Assembly (NCBI GenBank): GCA_038246255.1
Contig: JBBRWC010000002.1
Span: 1-64,000, forward strand
Direction: 5' to 3'
Length of the DNA: 64,000 nucleotides
From: RI-242 sp038246255
Lineage (GTDB): Bacteria > Planctomycetota > UBA1135 > GCA-002686595
The notes under the pieces are model-generated. The model worked only from the letters and a program-made list of their open reading frames with translations, was not told the origin of the DNA and did not search any database. This document shows, piece after piece, positions 33,386-42,615 of the stretch; position 1 is the first letter of the stretch; each line of letters starts with the position of its first letter. The translations under genes were made by a program, and so were the position numbers.

Positions 33386-34456
33386 ATGATCCCCTCCGTC
33401 AAAATGTCGGCCCAGGTGGCCTCTGCTGGACTCCTCCTCGCCGTCGGTCCCGGGTCGCTCGCCGCGCAGAATCAGGCGCCCGCCATCCCGTACACCCAAG
33501 GGCAGGGCATGTTCGCGGGCATGGCGCTCGGCGTGCAGCACTTCGGCCTGTTGACGACACCTCCGAATCCAACCGCACTGCGTATCCGCCTTCCGGGGAT
33601 CACGAACGGAGCGCTCGAACCGTGGACGACAACACGCTTCGGCGCGATCACCGTCAACCATCCTGACTACTCCGCGGAGGCCCTGTGCGCGCACTGGGTG
33701 CCCATGGTCGCGTACGGAGCGGTCGACCTCTTCGGTGCGCCCCAGTCGAACGCCGTCATCGTCGCGTTGTCCGTCGACCGCCGCGACGGTGAACTGCCCG
33801 AGCGCCCCGGGCGCACCGTGTTCTCGCTGACCGCAGAAAGCGAAGTCAACAACGCGGACAGGGACCAGATCTTGATCTCCCAACTCGCCACGGGAAGCAC
33901 TGCAGCGATCACGGCCGTGCCGTTGAAGACACAAACCGGCGTGCCGATCTCGGAGAAGCTCGGCCTCGTTCCGACGGGACATGCCATCATCGTCGACCCC
34001 GACGACGTCACGGGCCTGTGCGGGCGCGGTCCCAAGGAACAGCAGGATTACGACCGCTGGACCGCAACCGCCGAAGCCGTGAACGACTTCGAAAAGCTGG
34101 CTGAGATGGGGTTCGCGATGCAACGCCATCTTTCCAGCACGTTCAAGGAGCGCATCCTTCTGTCGGCGAGCGGCCTTGACATCGCGGGCTACGACTTCGG
34201 CTTGGTGGAGTTCGAGTTCGATCTGTACGACGGCTCCATCGACCCGCTTCCCGTGCCGTTCCTACCCGGAAGCAGCTCCGGCTGGATCGTCGTGCTGCCC
34301 GGACAGACCGTGTCGGAAATCTCACCCGCGTCCGGTCAGCTCACGGATTCCGTACGCGTTCGTAGCCGCACACGGCTCCATCGGGTCGATCTCCAGACGG
34401 GGTCGATCGACTCCGACATCGCGAGTAGCTGGAGCTGCATCCTCGGCCTGCCGTGA
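33386..34456 (+). CDS. Exported protein of unknown function (356 aa)
   Basis: ATG 33386 with GAGGAC 9 bases upstream. A signal peptide is clear (VASAGLLLAVGPGSLAAQN, cut near LAA). The mature protein is rich in short beta motifs and mentions of no known enzyme site; segments include GMFAGMALGVQHFGLLTTPP and FGLVEFEFDLYDGSIDPLPV. The frame is also open upstream through the kinase remnant, but that part is a different, disrupted gene. It appears intact although it lies in a decayed neighbourhood. Function unknown. Confidence 0.72.
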   Translation: MIPSVKMSAQVASAGLLLAVGPGSLAAQNQAPAIPYTQGQGMFAGMALGVQHFGLLTTPPNPTALRIRLPGITNGALEPWTTTRFGAITVNHPDYSAEALCAHWVPMVAYGAVDLFGAPQSNAVIVALSVDRRDGELPERPGRTVFSLTAESEVNNADRDQILISQLATGSTAAITAVPLKTQTGVPISEKLGLVPTGHAIIVDPDDVTGLCGRGPKEQQDYDRWTATAEAVNDFEKLAEMGFAMQRHLSSTFKERILLSASGLDIAGYDFGLVEFEFDLYDGSIDPLPVPFLPGSSSGWIVVLPGQTVSEISPASGQLTDSVRVRSRTRLHRVDLQTGSIDSDIASSWSCILGLP

Positions 34457-34717
34457 ACGTTTGTCGGTGACGGTGGCGCGCCGGGCAGTGGGGTCCGGCG
34501 CGTCTGCCCGCGCGACACCGTCGAACGCCGTGGCGGCCGCACGGATGGTGAGCCCCGGGTGTTGCGCCCCCGCCCCCTTGTGAGTAGCCCCCCCAGGGGC
34601 CTATTCTCTTTGCTCCTCGGGGTACTGTCGTCGGCCGGCGGCGCCCCATCCCGCCGGCACGCGCCGAGGGCCCGACGGCCCCTCCGACGCCCGGCCGACC
34701 CCGGCGCCACCGATCCC

Positions 34718-36268
34718 ATGTGCGGCTTCATTGGCATTTACGGCCCCGAAGGGGTCGACGTCGCGCCCGAGCTCTACGAAGGGCTGCTTGCGATCCAGCA
34801 CCGCGGTCAGGACGCCGCGGGCATCACGACCTTCACCGAGACCTTCCACGTGGTGAAGGACTTCGGGCTGGTCCGCGACGTTTTTACGCCGGCTAACATG
34901 CCGAGCCTGCGGGGCAATCTTGGGCTCGGTCACGTGCGTTACCCCACGGTCGGGGTGGGACGGGTCGAGGACGCTCAGCCCTTCCACCTGAACTTCCCGG
35001 TCGGCGTGGCGATGGCCCACAACGGGAACGTCACCAACTTCGACGAGCTGCGCCGGGCCCACTTTCGCTCGAGCGGCACGCGGCTCAACAGCTCCTGCGA
35101 CCTTGAAGTGATCCTGTTCGTGTTCGTGCGCGCGCTCTCCGAGCGCATCCGCCCGGGTGCGCGTGTGGCAGCCGAGGACGTGTTCGCGGCCGTTAAAGCG
35201 GTTTACGCGGAGGTCAAGGGTGCCTACTCAGTTGTCGCGACCCTGCCCGACGTCGGCCTCGTTGCCTTCCGCGATCCGTTTGGCATCAAACCGATCTGCT
35301 TTGGCATGAAGGTCGACGAGCACGGCACTTGGTACGCGTGCGCCAGCGAGAGTGTCGTCCTTGACGTCACCGGGTATGACCACCAGTTCGACCTGGACGC
35401 GGGCGAAGCCGTGTTCGTTTCGGCCGAACGGGAGGTCATCCGTCGCAAGTTGTCGGACAAACCGCACCGACCGTGCATCTTCGAGCTCGTGTACTTCGCG
35501 CGCCCCGACTCGGTGCTCGATGGCATGAACGTCTACTCGACACGCACACGCTTCGGCGCAGCGCTTGCGGACCAATGGAAGCGTGAGGGAGCGCCCATCC
35601 CGGACGCGATCGTGCCGATCCCCGACTCGTCCCGCGACGCGGCCATGGCGATGGCGACGCGCATGGGTGTGCCGTACCGCGAAGCGCTGGTCAAAAACCG
35701 CTACATCGGCCGCACGTTCATCATGCCGAACCAGGGCGCGCGCCAGAGCTCGGTGCGCCGCAAGCTCAACGCGATCCGCAGCGAGGTTGCGGGCCGCGAC
35801 GTGCTGCTCGTCGACGACTCGATCGTGCGCGGCAACACGGCAAAGCGCATCGTGCGCATGGTGCGCGATGCCGGTGCGAAGAAGGTGTACTTTGCCTCCT
35901 GCAGCCCGCCGTTGATTTCGCCGTGTCCCTACGGGATCGACATGGCGACCAAAACCGAGTTCCTGGCATCCGGACGCACGAACGCCGAGATCGCGCAGGT
36001 GCTCGAGGTCGACCATCTCGTGTACCTCGACCGCGAAGCCATGAACGAAGCCGCACGTGCGGGCAACCCGAAGGTCGAGCGCTTTTGCAATGCGTGTTTC
36101 ACCGGCGACTACCCGACCGGCGACATCACACGCGACATGCTCGCCACGATCGAGGGCGAACGCCTGGACAGCCAGCGTGTGTTCGCGTTCAGCGCGGCCG
36201 CCGCTGAAGCTGCGGAACGGCGCGCAGTCCTGACGCGCTCGTCGCTCACAGGGTCCAGCCCAAGCTGA
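34718..36268 (+). CDS. purF: Amidophosphoribosyltransferase
   Basis: Catalyses the first committed step of purine synthesis, PRPP + Gln to 5-phosphoribosylamine. The 516-aa protein starts MCGFIGIYG, so Cys2 becomes the N-terminal glutaminase nucleophile after Met removal, which fixes ATG 34718 as the start. Glutaminase motifs LAIQHRGQDAAG and MAHNGNVTNF are present. The C-terminal phosphoribosyltransferase domain has the PRPP loop VLLVDDSIVRGNT. No propeptide is present. Other pur genes are not adjacent. Its 3' end overlaps the convergent beta-barrel remnant by 23 bp. Confidence 0.95.
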   Translation: MCGFIGIYGPEGVDVAPELYEGLLAIQHRGQDAAGITTFTETFHVVKDFGLVRDVFTPANMPSLRGNLGLGHVRYPTVGVGRVEDAQPFHLNFPVGVAMAHNGNVTNFDELRRAHFRSSGTRLNSSCDLEVILFVFVRALSERIRPGARVAAEDVFAAVKAVYAEVKGAYSVVATLPDVGLVAFRDPFGIKPICFGMKVDEHGTWYACASESVVLDVTGYDHQFDLDAGEAVFVSAEREVIRRKLSDKPHRPCIFELVYFARPDSVLDGMNVYSTRTRFGAALADQWKREGAPIPDAIVPIPDSSRDAAMAMATRMGVPYREALVKNRYIGRTFIMPNQGARQSSVRRKLNAIRSEVAGRDVLLVDDSIVRGNTAKRIVRMVRDAGAKKVYFASCSPPLISPCPYGIDMATKTEFLASGRTNAEIAQVLEVDHLVYLDREAMNEAARAGNPKVERFCNACFTGDYPTGDITRDMLATIEGERLDSQRVFAFSAAAAEAAERRAVLTRSSLTGSSPS

Positions 36269-36788
36269 ACGCAACCCAGGTGGGTGTCGGGTCGATTCCG
36301 ACGCCCTCCACACCGTCGCGCAGTGCGCTATCGATCAGCACCGATTGCGCGAGAGTTAGCGTCAGGCGCGAGCGCTCGGAAAGTGCGTAGGAGAGGTCGG
36401 CCGCGACCAGGGCGTCCGCAAGGCCGCCCGACTCGCTGAAGAAGTAGTCTTCGGCCTGGTCGGACGAAACCCAGCCGAGCGCTCCGCGCAGATCGAGTGC
36501 GAAGTGTTCCCCGAGCGCAAATCCGTGGCGCATACCCGCGCTTGCGTACATCCCGCCGATCTCGTCGACATCGGCGATCAGCGTGAGCGACGGCGCAAGC
36601 AAAACGTCGGGCAAGGCGACGCCGGCGTGCAGCTCGAGCGTGCTTTGACCCACCCCATTCGGGAAGTGGTAGCTCATCACACCCACGGACGCCGCCACGG
36701 GGCCAAATGCGCGCGCGTGGTCGAGCAGCAGGTCGATTTCGGTGACGTCGTGGCGCTGGCCGTCCGGAAACACCGCGTCGCCCGCCAC
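36246..36788 (-). pseudogene. 5'-truncated outer-membrane beta-barrel gene
   Basis: The frame encodes 180 residues of a small outer-membrane beta-barrel: alternating strands such as LELHAGVALPDVLLAPSLTL and FALDLRGALGWVSS, and a C-terminal strand WVAFSLGWTL ending in the hydrophobic residue typical for barrel insertion. There is no signal peptide. A TGA lies only eight codons upstream of the first possible start (GTG 36788), and no better continuation exists in other frames. Compared with similar barrels, roughly the first 80 residues are missing. The break lies next to the alcohol dehydrogenase remnant, which suggests a deletion or recombination scar. A functional cytoplasmic product is unlikely. 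Confidence 0.6.
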
Positions 36789-36969
36789 GGGCCGTGGCGT
36801 AGGGGTGGTTCAAGGGGCGGGACCGCGCGGTGCGACAGCAGATGTCCACGCCAAAACCTACTCTGGAACGTTCGGACGCGCGGCCCCCGCCGCGGCGCCC
36901 CCACGTCGGCCCCCGATCTGCATGCCTGCCAGCCGTCGCGCCCACACGCGGCGCACGGGCCAACGCCCC

Positions 36970-37305
36970 GGCGTGACCGTCCTACCGCGCGGCAACCGCG
37001 TCAGCGTGCCGTTCCCGATCGCTTGCGGCGGCTGTCATTTCTGCCGCGCAGGCTTGTCGGGTCGCTGCGAGCATTCGAACCCAAAGACGCGCGGCTCCGA
37101 AGGCGGTCCCCTGAAGGAGCGTCGGCTGGGTTGCGGGGGCCGACGGCTGATCGGCGTCGACCGCCTCGACGATCGCCTAGAAGCCGCTCGCCGAACGGCG
37201 CGCGCGTAGACCGTCAACTTCGAGGAAATCGGCGCCATCGAGGCGATCCGCGCGCTGGCCGACGACCGCGGCGCCGACGTCTGCATCAACGCCGGCTCGT
37301 TTCGA
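36970..37305 (+). pseudogene. Zinc-dependent alcohol dehydrogenase remnant
   Basis: Pieces of a medium-chain Zn-alcohol dehydrogenase of the formaldehyde-dehydrogenase-like type are in order on this strand. First comes GNRVSVPFPIACGGCHFCRA followed by GLSGRCEHSNP, the structural-zinc cysteine loop. It then jumps to CGGRRLIGVDRLDDRLEAAR, the NAD-binding strand, with about 90 residues missing between. An in-frame TAG (37207-37209) follows, then TVNFEEIGAIEAIRALADD and GADVCINAGS before the frame is lost. The start and the catalytic N-terminus are absent. It is clearly non-functional. Confidence 0.72.
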
Positions 37306-37366
37306 ACGCCCCGGGGGAGGGGTAAACTTCGCCGCCCAGGTGCACGGACGCCTCGGTCCCTTCACG

Positions 37367-38569
37367 ATGCGCATCCTGATCACATCCCCGGTTTTCCCCC
37401 CCGACCTGGGCGGTCCCGCCGTCTACGTGCCGAGCGTCGCGCGTTTCCTCCTTGAGCGTGGACACGAGGTCAAGGTCGTGGCGTTCTGTTCCGAGGACGA
37501 ACCCAAGGGCCATCCGTTTGCGATCATCGCGATTCCGCGCGGGCCGCTTCCGATCCGCTACCTGAAGGCTTTTTTCGCCGTGCTGCGCGAAGCAAAGGGC
37601 CAGGACGTCGTGTACGTGCAAGAGCACCTCGCGCTGTTCCACGTACTCGCCGCCAAGTTGCGCGGTGTTCCCGCGGTCATCCGCATGATGGTGGACGGCG
37701 CCTGGGAGATCAGCCACCGCAAGGGTTGGATCGATGGCGACGACATCGTCACGTTCGAGACCAAGGAATACGGGGCCGCGGTCAAACTTGCGCGAGCGCT
37801 GCAAAAGATCTGGTGGGGATGGTGCGAGCGCATCATCTCGTGCAGCGAGTTTTTGCGGCAAATCGCAATCCAGCGCTACGGCCAAGCTCCGGACAAGGTG
37901 CGCTTGATCCACAACGCGCACCACGGGCCCGGCGCCGAATCGGTGTCCGAAACGCCGCACGCGGCGAAGGTCGCGCTGGGGCTCGACCCAGCGCAGCGCT
38001 ATGTGCTGACGATCTGCCGCCTCATGGTTTGGAAGCGCGTCGACGGCATCCTGCGTGCGCTGGCAGACGGCCCTGAGAACGCCGTGCTGCTCGTCGCGGG
38101 CGACGGAGACATGCTCGAGCCTTGGCAGGCCCTCGCGAACGAGCTCAAAATGGCGCACCGCGTGAAGTTCCTCGGCAACGTGCCGCACGCGAAGATCCCG
38201 CTGTTCATCCGCGCGGCCGATGTGTTCGTGCTCAACTCGGAGTACGAGGGGCTGAGCCACACTCTGCTCGAGGTCATCACGCTCGGCACACCGGCGATCG
38301 CGACGGGTGTGTGCGGCAATCCCGAAGTGGTCGAGCACGAAGTGAACGGCCTGCTCGTTCCGCCGGGGGACGATGCAGGCCTGCGCGCAGCGATTCTGCG
38401 CCTTCTCGGCGATGGCGAGCTGCGTGCGCGGTACGCAGCGGCGGGGCGCGCCAAGGCCAAGCAGTTCACGCGCGCGGCGACGTTCCCACTGGTCGAGGAG
38501 ACCCTCGCGCAGGCGGCGGGCATCGAGCTCGCGCGCTCTACGCCGATGGTGCGCTCCGCGCAGCCGTGA
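37367..38569 (+). CDS. Family 4 glycosyltransferase
   Basis: A 400-aa GT-B fold enzyme. The N-terminal domain opens MRILITSPVFPPDLGGPAVY, a standard GT4 start. The C-terminal donor-binding domain shows VLLVAGDGDMLEPWQ, RVKFLGNVPHAKIPLFIRAA and the EX7E-type motif in SEYEGLSHTLLEVITLG. It transfers a nucleotide-activated sugar, probably in surface polysaccharide or glycolipid synthesis. The acceptor is unknown. A TAAACT at 37322 upstream could be a -10 element, low confidence. The stop overlaps the GTG of the GIY-YIG gene. Confidence 0.9.
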   Translation: MRILITSPVFPPDLGGPAVYVPSVARFLLERGHEVKVVAFCSEDEPKGHPFAIIAIPRGPLPIRYLKAFFAVLREAKGQDVVYVQEHLALFHVLAAKLRGVPAVIRMMVDGAWEISHRKGWIDGDDIVTFETKEYGAAVKLARALQKIWWGWCERIISCSEFLRQIAIQRYGQAPDKVRLIHNAHHGPGAESVSETPHAAKVALGLDPAQRYVLTICRLMVWKRVDGILRALADGPENAVLLVAGDGDMLEPWQALANELKMAHRVKFLGNVPHAKIPLFIRAADVFVLNSEYEGLSHTLLEVITLGTPAIATGVCGNPEVVEHEVNGLLVPPGDDAGLRAAILRLLGDGELRARYAAAGRAKAKQFTRAATFPLVEETLAQAAGIELARSTPMVRSAQP

Positions 38570-38913
38570 GATCGGACGGCACCAAGCCTCAGTCGCCGCC
38601 CGCGGACAAGCCGCTCGCGCGTTGGTCGCTCTACGTCGTGCGCACGCACACTGGCGCGCTCTACACGGGCATCAGCACGGACGTCGAGCAGCGTTGCGCG
38701 CGGCACAGCAGCGGACGTGGTGCCAAAGCCCTGCGCGGCCGCGGGCCCTTCGAACTCGTGTACCAGGTCGCGCTCGGCGACCGGCTGCTGGCGCTGCGTG
38801 CCGAATGCGCGCTCAAAAGGCTGACAAAGCGAGCCAAGGAGACGCTCGTTTGCGACGCGCCTGGCCCGGAGTACTGGAGCGCCCTGTGCGCGCCGCCACC
38901 GTCCTCTTCCTAA
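38566..38913 (+). CDS. GIY-YIG nuclease superfamily protein (UPF0213/YhbQ-like)
   Basis: 115 aa, start GTG 38566 overlapping the glycosyltransferase stop. It carries the complete single-domain GIY-YIG pattern: WSLYVVRTHTGALYTGIST, then the conserved Arg in DVEQRCARHSSGRGAKALR and Glu in RAECALKRLTKRAKE. These small proteins are related to YhbQ and SLX1-like endonucleases; the cellular role is poorly known. No partner domains. The length matches the family (about 95-110 aa). Confidence 0.85.
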   Translation: MRSDGTKPQSPPADKPLARWSLYVVRTHTGALYTGISTDVEQRCARHSSGRGAKALRGRGPFELVYQVALGDRLLALRAECALKRLTKRAKETLVCDAPGPEYWSALCAPPPSSS

Positions 38914-39056
38914 GGGAAGTCGACGCGGTACGTGAAGGGCAGCGCGGGCACCTGCACAGTTTTCCAGGCGAGCCATGCGAGGCCGCCGAACACTAGCACG
39001 ATCGGCGCGATCCACCGCAGCGGGCGTTCGCGCAAGAAGGTGGCGATCCGTTTCAT
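38910..39056 (-). CDS. Small single-pass membrane protein (DUF5989-like)
   Basis: 48 aa. ATG 39056 shares one base with the stop of the SGNH hydrolase gene, so the two are coupled. Layout: positively charged N-terminus (MKRIATFLRERPLRW), one membrane helix (IAPIVLVFGGLAWLAWKTV) and a short tail (PALPFTYRVDFP). This pattern matches small DUF5989-type proteins that occur next to SGNH hydrolases and SxtJ/carbamoyltransferase genes in surface-polymer loci. The family name is tentative. The function is unknown. Confidence 0.65.
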   Translation of the reverse strand: MKRIATFLRERPLRWIAPIVLVFGGLAWLAWKTVQVPALPFTYRVDFP

Positions 39057-40555
39057 CACAGGCCTTCCTCCGGCGCGCGGCCGCGCATGAAATCCGCGAG
39101 GTCGTGCATCAGTACACGGTACCCCCGCTCGTGGAGGTGGCACTCGTCCTTCATCAGTTCCAATCCGATCAAGCCGTTTGGAGCGCGCTGCGCATACAGG
39201 GCTGCGGCATCAAAGAAGCGGACACCTTCGACGCTTGCGGCCACGGCTTCGACAATCTCGTTGGTGGCGTCGCTGCCCTTGCGCGGTGCGCGATCGAAAC
39301 GCGCGGCATTCGCGAAAGCGTCACGCGCACCTTGATCGTCACCCAAAAGCCAACGCGCGGCGCCGAGCCGGAAATTACCCGCCGGGTGGTCCGGAACGAT
39401 CGCAAGCGCCGTTTCCAAGTGAGACCGCGCGGTTTCGAGCGCCACACGCTCCGCGTCGGTCAAAACACGCGCAAAAAATGCTTCGTGGGCGATCGCAAGC
39501 TCACGCGCGAGGTCCGACCAGTGTTCGGGTGGCGGGATCAGGTGGTACCCACCGCGCACGGGTGAGGGCCACTCGCGCAGGGTTGGTACTTTCCCATCGG
39601 GCGGCAAGGGGCGCGCCGGCCGACGCCAATCCTGCGCGTGCGTGCGGTCGGCGGGTGCGTCGGCGATCACCGCTGCGAAGCGCTTCGGAAACGCCTCGTG
39701 CGCAGCGAACAGTTCGAGACGTGCACGGCGACGGTTGGCCTCGGACAACTCGGGCGGCCAGGTGCTCGAGAAGGGCGGCGCAAGCGGATTGGAGATGACG
39801 GTGCAGATCACCACATCGATTCCGCGCTCGCGCGCCATGCGGCACATCGTGGTCAAGTTGGCGCGATATTGCTCGAGCTGCGCCAGCGTCTGGTCGTAGG
39901 TGAAGTCCTTGAAGCGCTCGAACTCACCGCTCCACGCTTTGGGTGTCGGATTCGATTGGGGCGCTCCTCCACCCGCGCGGATGGCGTCGCACAGCGCGTT
40001 GAACGTGCGCAGGCCAGTGGCCGCCGTGGCGGCCTTTCGCAGGGTCGGCGACAGGTGTTCCGCAACCTCGGCCTCGAAGCCCGCTTCGACGAACTCGTTG
40101 TGGCCCGCGTAGATCACCACCGACTGCGGCTTGAGAGCCAGCGCCTGCTCGAAGAGGATGGCGACGCGCCCGCTGCCGTAACCGGCCCGGCCAAGGTTGA
40201 TGACCTCGGCGCGCGGGGTCGACGCATCGGTCCCGTGGTCGAGCGCAAACGCGAGGGCCGCAGGGGGGAATCCGCCCGTGTTGGACCCCCCAAAAAGCAG
40301 CACGCGGTGCTTGGCGGGGTCGCGCGGGGGCACCTCCCGTTCGGGGGCGGTTCCATCGAACATTTGGGTGCGCCACCCCCCCGGCCGGGCGGGGTCGGGC
40401 ACGATGTAGGCGGCGGCCGCGTCAAAACCTCGCGAAGTGAGGGCTGGCGTTCCCCCAAGACCGAGTCCCAGGAGGACAACTTCCGCGGCGGTCAGGGCCG
40501 CGGCGGCAGGAAGGAGGGTCAGAAAAACCCGCACGGCACCGCGCAAAACCCTCAT
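39056..40555 (-). CDS. SGNH/GDSL-type hydrolase with N-terminal anchor
   Basis: 499 aa. A membrane helix at 8-33 (VFLTLLPAAAALTAAEVVLL) places the rest in the periplasm. SGNH block I is LLFGGSNTGG, with Ser as the nucleophile; block III-like is YAGHNEFVEAG. The C-terminal catalytic His is likely in KDECHLHERGYRVL. A short TPR-like helical segment (ALETARSHLETALAIVPDHP) sits before it. Such proteins are esterases or acyltransferases acting on surface glycans. The partner is the coupled small membrane protein. Substrate unknown. Confidence 0.82.
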   Translation of the reverse strand: MRVLRGAVRVFLTLLPAAAALTAAEVVLLGLGLGGTPALTSRGFDAAAAYIVPDPARPGGWRTQMFDGTAPEREVPPRDPAKHRVLLFGGSNTGGFPPAALAFALDHGTDASTPRAEVINLGRAGYGSGRVAILFEQALALKPQSVVIYAGHNEFVEAGFEAEVAEHLSPTLRKAATAATGLRTFNALCDAIRAGGGAPQSNPTPKAWSGEFERFKDFTYDQTLAQLEQYRANLTTMCRMARERGIDVVICTVISNPLAPPFSSTWPPELSEANRRRARLELFAAHEAFPKRFAAVIADAPADRTHAQDWRRPARPLPPDGKVPTLREWPSPVRGGYHLIPPPEHWSDLARELAIAHEAFFARVLTDAERVALETARSHLETALAIVPDHPAGNFRLGAARWLLGDDQGARDAFANAARFDRAPRKGSDATNEIVEAVAASVEGVRFFDAAALYAQRAPNGLIGLELMKDECHLHERGYRVLMHDLADFMRGRAPEEGL

Positions 40556-40853
40556 GGCCGGGACGATACCACGACCGGGGAACTGGCCACCGGGCCCTGC
40601 CGGGGGCTACGGCCCGCGCCAGCGCCACGGGGACAACCCCCTGCGGATGGCCCCGCGGGGCGACGGAGCGTCGATTTTCCGCCGGTTGCTGACTTTGCCA
40701 AGCGCCTGCGGCCGACAGGACCCTCGGGTACACTTCCTAGGAATCCGCACTGGCGCGGCCCCGAGTCCTTCGAACCTTCCGTGCACGGGAGGCCGGTTGC
40801 CCGCCCTTCCCGCCCCTCGCCGCGCCCCGCGCAACACGCCTGAGAATCACGCT

Positions 40854-42422
40854 ATGAAGGTCCTGTTCATCGACGAGTACCTCGCGCAGGAAATGCTGGG
40901 GATCATGTGGCTAAGCCGCGCCATCAAGGACGCAGGCCACGATGCCAAGGCGTTGTTCATCCCGGACCGCGAGTGGGTGCAAAAGCTCGTTGCCTACAAC
41001 CCGGACGTCGTGTGCTTCAGCGTCACGACCGGCATGCACCTTTACTTCGCGGACATCAACCGCAAGGTCAAGGATGTCCTGCCCAAGGTGTTCTCGATCG
41101 CCGGGGGTCCGCACCCGACTTTCAGCCCCGAATACCTGGAGCAGGGCGACTTCGACGCCGTTTGCCGCGGAGAAGGGGAGCTGGCGATGGCCGAGCTTCT
41201 GAACAAGATGCAGTCGGGCCAGGACGTCACCGACACCGCCAACTTCTGGTTCAAGAACCCGAAGGGTGGTGAGGCGATCAAAAACTGCCAGCGCCCGCTG
41301 GCGCCGAGCCTCGATGCGCTCGGTTTCCCCGACCGCGACATCATCTACGAAGCGGGTGAGATCTACCGCAACACGGACCGCAAGGTGTTCGTGACCCAGC
41401 GCGGCTGCCCGATGAACTGCTCGTTCTGCTTCCACCACGCGTGGAAGGGCAAGATCTACGGCGCGAAGAACAAGGAGTACGTCCGCAAGCGCTCGGTCGA
41501 CCACGTCATCGCGGAGCTGATCGCGGTGAAGGCCAAGTACCCGTTGAAGTTCGTCCACTTCGTCGACGACATCTTCAACATGAACAACGCCTGGCTCGAG
41601 GAGTTCTGCGAGCGCTATCCGAAGGAAGTCGGCCTGCCGTTCGACGTCATCCTGATGGCGAACATGACCACCGAACGCCACATTGAGCTGCTCAAGCACG
41701 CCGGGTGTGTGTACGCGCGGATCGCGATCGAAGCGGCGAGCGACTACGTGCGCAACGCGGTGTTCCGCAAGAACACGACGCGCCAGCAGCTCACCGACGC
41801 GGCCAAGTGGATCAAGAAACACGGCATCCGCCTGGGCACGCTCAACATGCTCGGCGGCCCGGGTGGGACGATGGAGGACGAGCTCGACACGCTGCGCCTC
41901 AACGTCGAGTGCAAGGCCGACCACCCGCTGGTTTCGATCATGCAGCCCTACCCCGAGTTCGACATCGCCGACATGACGAAGGACATGGGGTACGCCGTCG
42001 CCGGGTACGACGACTTCCCGCAGAAGTTCAACCGCACGTCGTCGATCGAGTTCGAATACAAGCACCAGATCGAGAACCTGCACAAGCTGTTCCCGATCGT
42101 CGTGCGCTTCCCCTGGTTGATGCCGATCGTTCCGCGCCTCATCCGCCAGCGCTGGCTGATGAAGCCGTTCCTCGTCATGTACATGCTGTGGTCGGAGTAC
42201 CTGGTGGCCGAGCAAGCCAAGCTCTACGCCCACGCCCAGGGACTCAGCGGCCCGCGCTATTGGGCGTCGGTTGACTTCGTCATCCGCCTCGCCACCAAGG
42301 GGCTCCTGCGTGTCTACCAGGTGGTCTTCGCCCGGTTCGTCGACCGCTTCACGAAGCGCGGAACGAACCTCGCGCTCAAGCTCCAAATGGGCGATGAGCG
42401 CGTGATCGCGCACATGGACTGA
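40854..42422 (+). CDS. B12-binding-domain radical SAM protein (second copy type)
   Basis: 522 aa. The N-terminal 150 residues form a cobalamin-binding-like domain (VLFIDEYLAQEMLGIMWLSR, VFSIAGGPHPTFSP, AVCRGEGELAMAEL). The radical SAM cluster motif is CPMNCSFC (Cys185, Cys189, Cys192), followed by the core (FVHFVDDIFNMN, RIAIEAASDYVR). The last 120 residues are hydrophobic and helical (LFPIVVRFPWLMPIVPRLI), hinting at membrane or lipid association. It differs clearly from the protein at 10.6-12.1 kb, so it is not a recent duplicate. ATG 40854 has the conserved start. The 298-bp upstream spacer is shared with the divergent SGNH gene. Confidence 0.85.
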   Translation: MKVLFIDEYLAQEMLGIMWLSRAIKDAGHDAKALFIPDREWVQKLVAYNPDVVCFSVTTGMHLYFADINRKVKDVLPKVFSIAGGPHPTFSPEYLEQGDFDAVCRGEGELAMAELLNKMQSGQDVTDTANFWFKNPKGGEAIKNCQRPLAPSLDALGFPDRDIIYEAGEIYRNTDRKVFVTQRGCPMNCSFCFHHAWKGKIYGAKNKEYVRKRSVDHVIAELIAVKAKYPLKFVHFVDDIFNMNNAWLEEFCERYPKEVGLPFDVILMANMTTERHIELLKHAGCVYARIAIEAASDYVRNAVFRKNTTRQQLTDAAKWIKKHGIRLGTLNMLGGPGGTMEDELDTLRLNVECKADHPLVSIMQPYPEFDIADMTKDMGYAVAGYDDFPQKFNRTSSIEFEYKHQIENLHKLFPIVVRFPWLMPIVPRLIRQRWLMKPFLVMYMLWSEYLVAEQAKLYAHAQGLSGPRYWASVDFVIRLATKGLLRVYQVVFARFVDRFTKRGTNLALKLQMGDERVIAHMD

Positions 42423-42520
42423 GAACCGTGTCCTGGGGGGTCGGGCTTTTCCCGGCCCAGGCTCAGGCAGTCGGCCGTGGGGCCTGGGTCCCACGGCTGG
42501 GCCGCCGGGCCACCCCGCGG

Positions 42521-42591
42521 CGGCAGCCGCCGCGCCACCCGGCCGCGGCAGCCGCCGCGCCACCCGGCCGCGGCAGCCGCCGCGCCGCCCC
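42521..42591. repeat. 25-bp tandem repeat, 2.8 units, beside tRNA-Arg
   Basis: Units begin cggcagccgccgcgccaccc and end ggccg: 42521-42545 and 42546-42570 are identical, 42571-42591 is a partial copy with one change. The array starts about 100 bp after the radical SAM stop and ends 25 bp beyond the tRNA 3' end, so it is in the 3' flank of the tRNA transcript. The very high GC could form stable structures. Confidence 0.85.
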
Positions 42592-42615
42592 TCGAAGTAC
42601 CGCCCCTGGAAGAAG

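Noticed and set aside
35228..36313. A 361-codon minus-strand frame opposite purF
   Set aside because: purF is certain on the plus strand; the antisense frame has no motif.
37286..38338. A 350-codon minus-strand frame opposite the glycosyltransferase
   Set aside because: His/Arg/Asp-rich mirror frame without features.
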